DNA from: Bacteroidales bacterium
GTDB lineage: Bacteria > Bacteroidota > Bacteroidia > Bacteroidales > JAGOPY01
DNA: 11,107 nucleotides
Assembly (NCBI GenBank): GCA_030638325.1
Contig: DAOWEV010000172.1
Location: forward strand, 1-11,107
Direction of reading: 5' to 3'
Positions within the stretch are counted from its first letter, which is position 1, and every line of letters starts with the position of its first letter. This document shows positions 1 through 7,474 of the stretch, in pieces. A program made the position numbers and the translations under genes. Under the pieces are notes generated by a model that worked only from the letters and a program-made list of their open reading frames with translations, had not been told where the DNA came from and did no database searches.

Positions 1-439
1 ATACTACCCGCCTGCAGGGTTCCATTTTGCTGTGGACTTTGAGCTGGAGCAAAGTAAGGACAGTGACCAGCGGTTTCAGGAGGTGAGTGGCTTGAGCCGG
101 GAGATCAACACGGAAGAATTGAAAGAGGGTGGCGAGAACCGCTATTCCTATCATCTTCCCAGCAAAGTCACCTATCCCAACCTGGTACTGAAACGCGGAT
201 TGCTTACAAGTTCCGGGATCATCAGCTGGATAAGGGATGCCGTGGAGAATTTCAGGATCAAACCGGTAAATCTTAATGTTACCCTCCTGAATGAAAAACA
301 CGAACCTCTGGCAAAGTGGTATATCGTGAATGCTTATCCTGTTAAATGGAGTATTTCCAGCCTCAAAGCGGATGAAAATGCTTTTGTGGTGGAAACGCTC
401 GAGCTTAAATACCAGCGTTTTAATCAAATAAAGATTTAG
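1..439 (+). CDS. gp19-like contractile-tail inner tube protein (Afp1/Afp5 type), 5'-partial
   Basis: The reading frame is open from the window edge (first whole codon at base 2) and ends at TAG 437-439, giving 145 visible residues. It starts YYPPAGFHFAVDFEL, and the YYPP-GFHF signature lies close to the N-terminus in T4 gp19-like tube proteins (phage tail region protein family), so only a few codons are missing. Later family features include the QEVSGLS segment, the YPNLVLKRGL stretch and an ELKYQRF ending. Such proteins form stacked hexameric rings that make the inner tube through which cargo passes. Its position directly before the small DUF5908-like gene and the LysM adaptor matches Afp5 of the antifeeding prophage, the tube-initiator ring on the spike, rather than the bulk tube protein Afp1. 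That paralogue assignment is inference from gene order. GTG at 32 is in frame but lies inside the conserved motif and is not the start. Confidence 0.9.
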   Translation, partial: YYPPAGFHFAVDFELEQSKDSDQRFQEVSGLSREINTEELKEGGENRYSYHLPSKVTYPNLVLKRGLLTSSGIISWIRDAVENFRIKPVNLNVTLLNEKHEPLAKWYIVNAYPVKWSISSLKADENAFVVETLELKYQRFNQIKI

Positions 440-441
440 TT

Positions 442-600
442 ATGCCAATTGAAATCCGTGAATTGATCATTAGGGCTACGGTAAGTGATGATACCGCACC
501 GGGAGCAGGAGATGCTCCGGGTGCCTCTGCCGGAGAGGATGTTATCGCAGCATGTGTTGAACAGGTGATGGAGATCATTGCCCAAAAAGAAGAAAGATAA
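442..600 (+). CDS. Small DUF5908-like CIS protein (Afp6 position)
   Basis: ATG at 442 lies two bases after the tube-gene stop, and TAA at 598-600 is one base before the next ATG, giving 52 residues. The N-terminus MPIEIRELIIRATV is the signature I associate with the DUF5908 family, short proteins found in Bacteroidota eCIS loci. Three parts are visible: a hydrophobic strand-like segment at residues 1-14, a Gly/Ala/Pro/Asp-rich probable linker at 15-33, and an amphipathic helix-like tail at 34-52 (VIAACVEQVMEIIAQKEER). No signal peptide or catalytic motif is seen. Its place between the tube protein and the LysM adaptor equals that of Afp6, also a very small protein of unclear role. A minor structural or assembly role near the tube-spike junction is inference. 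The linker codons contain a strong inverted repeat (496-524). Confidence 0.82.
   Translation: MPIEIRELIIRATVSDDTAPGAGDAPGASAGEDVIAACVEQVMEIIAQKEER
496..524 (+). repeat. Imperfect inverted repeat (potential mRNA hairpin) inside the small CIS gene
   Basis: Arms GCACCGGGAGCA (496-507) and TGCTCCGGGTGC (513-524) are complementary at 11 of 12 positions, with one G-G mismatch (501/519) and a five-base loop GGAGA. No T-run follows, so it is not a classical terminator. It lies in the codons of the Gly/Ala/Pro linker, just downstream of the tube gene and upstream of the baseplate genes. The pairing is seen directly. A role in mRNA stability or processing is speculative. Confidence 0.5.
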
Positions 601-601
601 G

Positions 602-1297
602 ATGGCAACACAACCTGACACCAAACCAGCCACGAAGCTGTTGTTCCAGGCCTACAAGGATTCTGCTTTCAGGCAGGCCGACAAAGCCCTGAAGTTCAGT
701 GTGCAGTTTAATCCTGGCGAATACGGACTGGCTTTTGAGCTTGTGTACAACAATAAAAAGCCACAGAACGGGACGGATGCCGAGCAACACTTCAGCCATG
801 CCAAGCCAAGCGACCTGAAGCTGAGTTTTATGCTCGACGGAACAGGTGCAGGAGGCCGGGAACACGAGGACGTCGATGTAAGTCAGCGGGTGAAAGAGTT
901 CATGCAGGTAGTATACCAGTACCAGGGTGATAAGCATCGTCCGAGATACCTTATGGTAAGCTGGGGGAGGCTCGTATTCAAAGGGGCCCTCAAGACTATC
1001 AACATCAACTACACGCTCTTCGACCCTGATGGATTTCCCCTCAGGGCCAAGATCGATACGGTGCTGGTGAGCGCCCTTTCCTTCGAAAGGCAGGTGGCCG
1101 AGAACAGCCCCGAATCTCCTGATATGACACATCTCAGAACAGTTTATGATGGTGACAGCCTACCCCTGATGACGCACAACATCTATGAAGACCAGTCATT
1201 GTATGTGCAGGTAGCCAGGCGTAACGGCCTTGTTAATTTCAGGCGGTTGCAGACCGGGCAGCAAATCATATTCCCACCGGTAAAAGAAAAAGAATGA
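602..1297 (+). CDS. CIS tube-spike adaptor with C-terminal LysM-like domain (Afp7 type)
   Basis: The product is 231 residues from ATG 602, which follows the upstream stop by one base and has purine-rich AGAAAG at 591-596. An in-frame TTG at 578 would add eight residues overlapping the previous gene and is less likely. The N-terminal part (about 28-165) carries VQFNPGEYGLAFE at 34-46 and a strand-rich region, typical of the CIS tube N-terminal domain. The C-terminus (about 178-226) reads RTVYDGDSLPLM, then IYEDQSLYVQVARRNGL, NFRRLQTGQQIIFPP, which is a LysM-like module like the one in phage gp53-type proteins and Afp7. In known eCIS particles this protein links the first tube layer to the trimeric spike. 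There is no signal peptide, and no sign that the LysM acts on peptidoglycan; here it is probably structural. Its stop overlaps the next start as ATGA. Confidence 0.92.
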   Translation: MATQPDTKPATKLLFQAYKDSAFRQADKALKFSVQFNPGEYGLAFELVYNNKKPQNGTDAEQHFSHAKPSDLKLSFMLDGTGAGGREHEDVDVSQRVKEFMQVVYQYQGDKHRPRYLMVSWGRLVFKGALKTININYTLFDPDGFPLRAKIDTVLVSALSFERQVAENSPESPDMTHLRTVYDGDSLPLMTHNIYEDQSLYVQVARRNGLVNFRRLQTGQQIIFPPVKEKE

Positions 1298-3042
1298 GCA
1301 GAGAACGAAACATACCAAACAGAGGTGCAACGGATCAGCCTGGATTTGAGATACTGATAAACGGAAATGCAATCCCATTATCTATTCCTGTAAGAAGTAT
1401 TGTTGTCAGTAAGGAGTTTAACACGATCAGCAATGCAAAGATCGCTATCCTGGATGGTGACCCCTCAGCCGAGTCATTTGAATGGAGCAACTCCGAATAT
1501 TTTGTACCTGGTAATGAGATAGAGATCAAAGCCGGATACCAGCAGGATAATAGCACTATTTTCAAAGGTATCATCGTTGCCCAGAGGTTAAGGGTAAGGG
1601 AAAACAGCAACCCGGCACTGATCGTGGAATGCAGAGATGCCGCCTATAAGATGACCCTTGGCCGGAAAAATAAATATTTCGAAGACCTTAATGATTCTGA
1701 CATCCTTGAAGAGATCATCAACGAATATGGCCTGGAAAGTGAAGTGGAGACTACTGGCGTCACACATAAACAGATGGTTCAGTATCACAGTACCGACTGG
1801 GATTTCGCAGTGATGCGTGCAGAAGCCAACAACATGTTGTTGCTGCCCGATGACGGCAAGCTCATCATGGTAAAACCTGATGTTACGGCTGCTGAAGCGT
1901 TCAGCGTAGTCTATGGTGCAACCATGGTAGAATTCGATGGAATCCTGGATGCGAGGAAACAATCGGAAACAACGGAAAGCAAGGGCTGGGATTTCAGCAG
2001 CCAGGAGCCGTTTGTCAGCGAAAATGAAAACATCGACGAAGCAGATATCGGCAATAAAGACGCCCGTGAACTTGCCGGAGATGCGGGATATGAGAAAGAA
2101 TTACTGAAACATACCGGGCTCAGGGAAGAGAATGAACTGGAAACCTGGGCTACTGCCAGGCAACACAAGATCGCGAACAGTAAAGTGCGCGGTCGTGCAA
2201 AATTCATTGGCACTGCTAATATAAAGCCGGGTGTAGTCCTCGACATACAGGGCCTGGGTGGCCGCATGAACGGGAAAACCCTGGTCTGGGGTGTCAAGCA
2301 CGAAATTGACCAGGGTACCTGGTCAGTGGATGCACAACTTGGCTATGATGAGAAATATTTTCATGAGAAATTCAGGGTAGCCGAATCACAGGCTGGTGGA
2401 TTGCTGCCTCCTGTCCATGGACTGGAGATTGGTGTGGTCACGGCCATCGAAGGCGACCCTGATGGGGAACACAGAATCAGGGTAAAGATTCCCACCATCG
2501 ACAATAATGAGGAAGGGATATGGGCCAGGATCGCCACCCTGGATGCCGGTGATAACCGTGGGTCCTTCTTCAGGCCGGAGATCGGTGACGAAGTGGTGGT
2601 GGGCTTTATTAATGACGACCCGCGTAGCCCCATGGTGCTCGGCACACTGTTCAGCTCTGCAAAGCCGGCACCATGTGAAAACTCTGACGACAACCATGAA
2701 AAAGGTTTCGTCACAAGATCGGGCATGAAAGTTTGGTTCAATGATGATCAGATCAGCATGGTATTGGAAACACCTAATGGCAATATCATCACCCTTTCCG
2801 ATGATGAAGGCAAGATCAGCATCGTTGATGAGAATGGTAATACATATACACTTGATTCTTCGGGAGTCACACTGGAAAGCCCAGGAGACATCAATATCTC
2901 TGCAACAGGCGATATTAACCTGGAGGGAACCAACATCAATATAACTGCCAATGCTCAATTAACAGCGGAAGGGGCAGCAGGTGCTGAATTATCCTCTTCA
3001 GGCTCTACAATAATAAATGGATCATTAGTACAAATAAATTAA
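1294..3042 (+). CDS. VgrG-like central spike protein (gp27/gp5 hub, Afp8 type)
   Basis: The product is 582 residues; ATG 1294 overlaps the preceding TGA by four bases. Residues about 17-365 form the gp27-like hub; QYHSTDWDFAVMRAEANNMLLL at 163-184 matches the VgrG/gp27 segment. Residues about 376-452 are the gp5-type OB fold (GLEIGVVTAIEGDPDGEHRIRVKIP, then IWARIATLDAGDNRG, FFRPEIGDEVVVGF, DDPRSPMVLGTL). TRSGMKVWFNDD at 474-485 opens the beta-helical needle, and the last 60 residues are short Gly/Asn/Ile-rich strands (GDINISATGDINLEGTNINI). Homologues trimerise into the spike at the baseplate centre, tipped by PAAR, whose gene follows one base later. The protein ends with the needle: no lysozyme domain, effector extension or signal peptide is present, so toxicity must come from separate cargo. 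Hub and OB-fold boundaries are estimates. Confidence 0.95.
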   Translation: MSRERNIPNRGATDQPGFEILINGNAIPLSIPVRSIVVSKEFNTISNAKIAILDGDPSAESFEWSNSEYFVPGNEIEIKAGYQQDNSTIFKGIIVAQRLRVRENSNPALIVECRDAAYKMTLGRKNKYFEDLNDSDILEEIINEYGLESEVETTGVTHKQMVQYHSTDWDFAVMRAEANNMLLLPDDGKLIMVKPDVTAAEAFSVVYGATMVEFDGILDARKQSETTESKGWDFSSQEPFVSENENIDEADIGNKDARELAGDAGYEKELLKHTGLREENELETWATARQHKIANSKVRGRAKFIGTANIKPGVVLDIQGLGGRMNGKTLVWGVKHEIDQGTWSVDAQLGYDEKYFHEKFRVAESQAGGLLPPVHGLEIGVVTAIEGDPDGEHRIRVKIPTIDNNEEGIWARIATLDAGDNRGSFFRPEIGDEVVVGFINDDPRSPMVLGTLFSSAKPAPCENSDDNHEKGFVTRSGMKVWFNDDQISMVLETPNGNIITLSDDEGKISIVDENGNTYTLDSSGVTLESPGDINISATGDINLEGTNINITANAQLTAEGAAGAELSSSGSTIINGSLVQIN

Positions 3043-3043
3043 T

Positions 3044-3337
3044 ATGGGACAAGCTGCTGCAAGAATAGGTGATATGCACATATGCCCACTTGTAAACCCG
3101 GGGCCAGTGCCCCATGTGGGTGGGCCGATCATCGGGCCTGGGGTGCCCACCGTATTGATTGCTGGCATGCCAGCTGCAGTGGCAGGAGATATCGCCACCT
3201 GCACAGGCCCTCCCGACACCCTATTACCGGGATCCACAACTGTGCTTATAGGCGGAGTCCCCGCGGTACGCATGGGTGATTCAACAGCACATGGCGGGAC
3301 AATAGTTGCCGGCTGTCCAACAGTATTAATCGGTTGA
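3044..3337 (+). CDS. PAAR-domain spike-tip protein (Afp10 type)
   Basis: The product is 97 residues, beginning one base after the spike gene stop. The whole protein is a PAAR domain with no N- or C-terminal extension. A unit of the form G-x-P-T-V-L-I-(A/G)-G-x-P-A-x-x-x-G-D appears at about 31-49 and 62-79 and partially at 88-97, reflecting the threefold architecture that makes a sharp cone on the trimeric spike. His12, His24, Cys53 and His83 fit the three-His/one-Cys metal site known in PAAR tips; Cys14 and Cys91 are also present. The ligand assignment is inference from spacing. With no fused effector, this is a structural tip. In Afp the gp25-like gene comes before the PAAR gene; here PAAR comes first, directly behind the spike. 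Confidence 0.95.
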   Translation: MGQAAARIGDMHICPLVNPGPVPHVGGPIIGPGVPTVLIAGMPAAVAGDIATCTGPPDTLLPGSTTVLIGGVPAVRMGDSTAHGGTIVAGCPTVLIG

Positions 3338-3341
3338 AATT

Positions 3342-3764
3342 ATGGACGAAATAAAAGATAAATCGTTTCTTGGTACCGGATGGGGTTTCCCTCCGGAATT
3401 CAGTACAGAAACCGGCACTGTGTCGCTGATCTCCGATGTGGAAGATATCAACAGCAGCCTGAATATACTGCTGTCAACCATAATTGGGGAACGCGTTATG
3501 CAACCCATGTACGGTTGCAATCTTATAGAACTGCTGTTTGAGCCGGTCACGCTTACCATGCTCACGCACCTGGAAACACTGGTAAGGGATGCAATCATCT
3601 ATTATGAGCCCAGGATCAAGCTGATAGATATCGACCTGGAAACTTTTAAAAACGAGGGCAAGATCATGATCACAGTGAATTATATGATCAAAGGCACCAA
3701 TTCACGCTTCAATTATGTTTACCCCTTTTATTTGAACGAAGGAACCGAAATAAACAATGAGTAA
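3342..3764 (+). CDS. gp25-like baseplate wedge protein (Afp9 / TssE-related)
   Basis: The product is 140 residues, starting four bases after the PAAR stop. Family marks are GTVSLISDVEDINSSLNILL at 25-44, IIGERVMQPMYGCNL at 47-61 (the GER...P..G core of gp25) and YYEPRI at 87-92, containing the EPR motif conserved in gp25 and TssE proteins. In contractile systems gp25 sits in the inner baseplate next to the wedge core and helps nucleate sheath assembly. The end of the gene overlaps the next ATG by eight bases (3757-3764), suggesting coupled translation with the large wedge partner. The length is usual for the family, and nothing suggests truncation. Confidence 0.95.
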   Translation: MDEIKDKSFLGTGWGFPPEFSTETGTVSLISDVEDINSSLNILLSTIIGERVMQPMYGCNLIELLFEPVTLTMLTHLETLVRDAIIYYEPRIKLIDIDLETFKNEGKIMITVNYMIKGTNSRFNYVYPFYLNEGTEINNE

Positions 3765-6700
3765 GGACTGTGCACATACAAATCCACTTATAAGAGGTGG
3801 CACCAGCCATGGAGACAGGTTTCCGGTATCGCTGAACCCGGATTACGCTAAGGTTGATGAAAAAAACATGCTGGATTTGTTGGCCTTTATCAAACAATAT
3901 TCAGGTGAACTGAGCTACTACCAGCTCGACAACAAAGCCGACGGGACCTGGGAAGTGTTCTTCAGAGACAATATAGCAAGCCGCCTGGCCGACATTGCCA
4001 CCTTCGACATTAAAAAGGCCATCGGAGCATTTATGCAGATATCTGAAGATATTTCTGCCGGGCCTCCTTATAAAAAACCACTGAAGAGCCAGTTTGACCT
4101 CCTGTTCACTCTTATGTACAAGATGGAAATGTGGAGCAAAAACAGCTTGCCGGAACTCCTGATCCATGAAGATCTGCTCAAGGAGATCAGTTCCACCCTT
4201 TCGCTCGAGCTTCTGAGGGTAGTGTCGTATTATAAGAAGGCTGTCGATATCAATCTCGTCAACCCGGATCATTTCACACAAAATAGTTCCTTCTCCATAC
4301 TTCCTGCTGAAAATATTCTGCAAAGCAAAGGGTTTTCGTCCGATTGGTTCAGGTTTATCAATGAAAGTGCGGGTGAACCATATGCTGCCTGGAGCAACTA
4401 CTTCACGGCTATTGAAAAGAGTGATGTTTACGAACCCACAGGCAATATTGCCCAAAAAGCAAAGTACAGCCAATCATTCCTCATCAAATCACTGGAAAGG
4501 ATCACCTCTTCCTTCAAGCGGCTGGCCAAAAGGACTGATGCATATATTGATGACATTCTGAATAACTATGCAAGCCATGAACCACACATCGGCTTACTGC
4601 TTGCCTTCCTGAACCTCTTCAGGTATGCACAGGATGAAATCAATACCATCACTGCCAGGCATCTCGACTTCTACCTGAAAGATGTATTACAGCTTGACTA
4701 CCTTCCGGCGGTAGCAGATAAGGCACACATCATATTTGAACCGGCCAAAGGAGTTGATAAACATAAGGTCAAAAAAGACACTGCCTTATCAGCAGGAAAA
4801 GATTCGCTTGGGAAAGAGATCCTCTTCCATACCCGGGAAGAAAGCATCATCAACAAGGCACAGATCGATACGATCAGAAACATTTATATCGGCAAGCAGC
4901 ACAAATATCACATTTTTGCTTGCCCTGTTGCTAATTCTGCCGATGGCATTGGAGCCGAATTTGAAGAAGATCCCGGCAAGTGGAAGCCATTCGGAGAGTT
5001 TCAATCGGCAGATACTGAAACACGCAGCATGCCTGATGCCAGCCCTGGCTTTATGATCACCGCCGAAATTCTTTTGTTAAAAGAGGGGCAACGCAAGATC
5101 ACCATAGACATAACATGCGAGTCAGGCACCATAGGCATTACAGATCATGTCAGTAATTCGGAATTACGAATACTGCTTTCAGGAGAAAAGGGCTGGATAG
5201 AGCGCAAACACCAGCTTGTCGCCGTTGAAAAGAAAAGTGATTTCGGCAAGAAAGCCGGTATATATATTTATAAGGACACCATCAGGCTGAACCTTATACT
5301 GAATGCCTCAGACCCGCCTGTCGTCAAACTGGATGCAAAACTGCATGATATGCGTTTTAATCAGAATACTCCGGGTGTCTTTGTCGAATGTTTGAATACC
5401 AAAAATAAACCTTCAGCATACAACTTCCTGAGAAATGTAGTCATGAAATCGGCTACGATCACTGTAAGCGCAGAAAGCAAAAGCGATTTCACCCTGCAAA
5501 ACGACCAGGTGGTCATTGACCCGTCCAAACCCTTTATGCCTTTTGGCTCCAACCCAAAAGTAGGTTCATCCCTGATCATTGGAAGCAGTACTATCTTTAA
5601 CAGTAAATTGACCAACTTAACAATAAATGGGAAATGGAATAACTTGCCTGAAGAAGACCTGGCATCATATTATAATTTACTCGATAGTAGCATTTCAATT
5701 GATAGCTTCAAAGTAAACTTCTTCACGTTACAAAATGGTATCTGGACAGATAAAACTGCTAAAAATGAAACAGATAGAATTCTATTTCAAAGTGAAGCAA
5801 CCAAAAAAGCGGATTTAAATATTCTATTTCACGAAAATGCAGATTGGAATGTATCACCGGTAGATGAAACATCTGAAAAATTCGACATCAGTAGTAAGGG
5901 CGGGTATATTAAAATAGAATTGGATAACAACAATGGCTTTGCATTCGGTCATAAGGCCTATCCCAAGAAGTATGCTGAAGAAGCCATCAAACAATCAGCA
6001 GGGGCAATTAAAGCTACCGATCCGGAATTATACACCTTTGATCTTCCCAATACACCATATACTCCTGTCCTTTCGGATTTTTCCCTTTTCTTTGAATCCG
6101 GGGCGGACATCAAATTTGATAGTGCGACAAAATCTCAGTACCAAAATAACCCTGGCAGATTATACCAGGTACATCCATTCGGGTATCATGAGTTGCATCC
6201 ACACCTGCACATTGAAACACTATTCCTGCTTCCGCAATATAATCATGAAAGTGCTGATACAACAATTATTGAGCACAACGGCCAGTTGATCATTGGATTA
6301 AAAGACCTTGACGTTCCTGCTTCTATTAACATTCTGTTCAAAGTAGCTGAAGGCAGTGAGGATCCCGAATTACAACAGCAGGAGGTTATATGGTTTTACC
6401 TTGCGGATGATAAATGGGTGCAATTCCTGAGTAACGAAGTCCTTGCAGACAACACCAGGAACCTCACGACCACAGGCATACTCAGCCTTTCCATTCCAAA
6501 AGAAGCCACAGACAGTAATTACATACTGCCCGGGTCGCGCATTTATATCATGGGTGCCATTGAAAAAAATACGGCTGCTGCCTGTCAGATCATCGATATC
6601 CATCCGCAGGCTTTGCTTACTGAATTCAAGGATAAGAATAATGACCCGTCAAGGACATCAGTACCGCTGCCGGCCGGCACCATTGCCAAGCTTAAGGTAA

Positions 6701-7470
6701 AAGATGAAAAGATCAAATCGGTAAGCCAACCCTATGCAAGCTTCGGGGGCAAGATGCAGGAAAATTCCAATGATTTTTACCTGCGGACAGCAGAACGTTT
6801 GCGGCATAAATCCAGAGGTATCAGCGTTTGGGATTATGAACGGCTCATCCTGCAAGCGTTCCCCGACATTTATAAAGCGAAATGCATCAATCATACCGCA
6901 TATGGGTATTATCAATCACTGGGCACTACGCTTGATGCTGAATTTGCTCCGGGTTATGTCACCCTCATCCTTATACCAACCACATACAACCAATATGCAA
7001 TTAATCCATATGAGCCGAAGGTGACAAAAGCCAGGATACTGGATATTGAAAAATTTATCAAAAACAGGATCTCAACCTTTGCCGCAGAAAACCTGAAGGT
7101 ATTGAATCCCCTGTATGAACAGATCCAGCTTGAGTTTGAGGTGGAGTTCCATCAACAATATGCTGACAGGGGCTTTTATGAAAAACAGCTGAATGAAGAC
7201 ATAAAACAGCATCTTTCACCATGGGCCTATGCCGAAGGCAAGGAGATCACACTGGGTAACAGGCTTCACAGATCCACACTTATCGACTTCGTGGAAGAGC
7301 TTTATTACGTGGATTACGTGAAGGATTTTATGATGCACAGGTATATTAATAATGTGATTGAAGACTACAATATAGAGTTGGTACTCCCTACCACGGCACG
7401 CTCAGCATTTGTGACCCTCAACGATAAGGACTATAAAAAAGAACACAAAATAAAAGAGATATCTGAATAA
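3757..7470 (+). CDS. Large gp6/baseplate-J-like wedge protein (Afp11 type)
   Basis: The product is 1237 residues, with ATG at 3757 inside the end of the gp25-like gene. Marks that fit the Bacteroidota version of this family: RFPVSLNPDYAKVDE at 21-35, EVFFRDNIASRLADI at 66-80, HLDFYLKDVLQL at 302-313, and the most diagnostic one, ERLRHKSRGISVWDYERLIL at 1013-1032 followed by FPDIYKAKCINH, the region resembling baseplate assembly protein J/gp6. The end (about 1150-1210) again resembles J/gp6 wedges (LHRSTLIDFVEELYYVDYVKD). Such proteins dimerise to form the baseplate ring holding the spike and triggering sheath contraction. It looks longer than Afp11, as is usual in Bacteroidota, with an enlarged middle of mainly beta character. 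Codons about 609-728 are markedly AT-rich compared with the flanks. No membrane segment or signal peptide is seen. Confidence 0.88.
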   Translation: MSKDCAHTNPLIRGGTSHGDRFPVSLNPDYAKVDEKNMLDLLAFIKQYSGELSYYQLDNKADGTWEVFFRDNIASRLADIATFDIKKAIGAFMQISEDISAGPPYKKPLKSQFDLLFTLMYKMEMWSKNSLPELLIHEDLLKEISSTLSLELLRVVSYYKKAVDINLVNPDHFTQNSSFSILPAENILQSKGFSSDWFRFINESAGEPYAAWSNYFTAIEKSDVYEPTGNIAQKAKYSQSFLIKSLERITSSFKRLAKRTDAYIDDILNNYASHEPHIGLLLAFLNLFRYAQDEINTITARHLDFYLKDVLQLDYLPAVADKAHIIFEPAKGVDKHKVKKDTALSAGKDSLGKEILFHTREESIINKAQIDTIRNIYIGKQHKYHIFACPVANSADGIGAEFEEDPGKWKPFGEFQSADTETRSMPDASPGFMITAEILLLKEGQRKITIDITCESGTIGITDHVSNSELRILLSGEKGWIERKHQLVAVEKKSDFGKKAGIYIYKDTIRLNLILNASDPPVVKLDAKLHDMRFNQNTPGVFVECLNTKNKPSAYNFLRNVVMKSATITVSAESKSDFTLQNDQVVIDPSKPFMPFGSNPKVGSSLIIGSSTIFNSKLTNLTINGKWNNLPEEDLASYYNLLDSSISIDSFKVNFFTLQNGIWTDKTAKNETDRILFQSEATKKADLNILFHENADWNVSPVDETSEKFDISSKGGYIKIELDNNNGFAFGHKAYPKKYAEEAIKQSAGAIKATDPELYTFDLPNTPYTPVLSDFSLFFESGADIKFDSATKSQYQNNPGRLYQVHPFGYHELHPHLHIETLFLLPQYNHESADTTIIEHNGQLIIGLKDLDVPASINILFKVAEGSEDPELQQQEVIWFYLADDKWVQFLSNEVLADNTRNLTTTGILSLSIPKEATDSNYILPGSRIYIMGAIEKNTAAACQIIDIHPQALLTEFKDKNNDPSRTSVPLPAGTIAKLKVKDEKIKSVSQPYASFGGKMQENSNDFYLRTAERLRHKSRGISVWDYERLILQAFPDIYKAKCINHTAYGYYQSLGTTLDAEFAPGYVTLILIPTTYNQYAINPYEPKVTKARILDIEKFIKNRISTFAAENLKVLNPLYEQIQLEFEVEFHQQYADRGFYEKQLNEDIKQHLSPWAYAEGKEITLGNRLHRSTLIDFVEELYYVDYVKDFMMHRYINNVIEDYNIELVLPTTARSAFVTLNDKDYKKEHKIKEISE

Positions 7471-7474
7471 ATTG
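7452..7474 (+). promoter_or_regulatory. Translation start region using TTG
   Basis: The downstream frame has a stop at 7451-7453. Between it and the conserved N-terminal motif the only plausible starts are CTG 7463, TTG 7472 and a GTG at codon 26, and no ATG occurs before codon 68. TTG 7472 lies one base after the stop of the preceding gene. A weak purine stretch AAAAGAGAT (7452-7460) is 11 bases upstream. Every other complete gene here starts with ATG, so this gene may be translated by coupling and at a lower level. Start choice is inference. Confidence 0.4.

Noticed and set aside
32..34. GTG as start of the first gene
   Set aside because: Ten in-frame codons upstream encode the conserved YYPPAGFHFA motif of tube proteins, so the true start is outside the window.
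578..601. Upstream TTG start for the LysM adaptor gene
   Set aside because: It would overlap the DUF5908-like gene and add a Lys-rich octapeptide not expected in the family; ATG at 602 has a purine-rich stretch at good spacing.
575..1132. 185-codon open frame on the minus strand
   Set aside because: It is fully antisense to the well-supported LysM adaptor gene and shows no recognisable domain.
2386..2958. 190-codon open frame on the minus strand
   Set aside because: It lies opposite the spike gene OB fold and needle, has no family motif, and mirrors the codon pattern of the sense gene.
2860..3000. Repetitive-looking coding stretch as a possible DNA repeat
   Set aside because: The periodicity comes from the short beta-strand repeats of the spike needle; the DNA itself is not repeated closely enough to be a separate element.
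3100..3120. GC-rich short inverted repeats in the PAAR gene (GGGGC/GCCCC and CCCA/TGGG)
   Set aside because: The arms are only 4-5 bases, there is no T-run, and they fall in Pro/Gly codons; expected by chance in this composition.
3901..4473. 190-codon open frame on the minus strand
   Set aside because: It is antisense to conserved codons of the gp6-like wedge gene and has no recognisable protein features.
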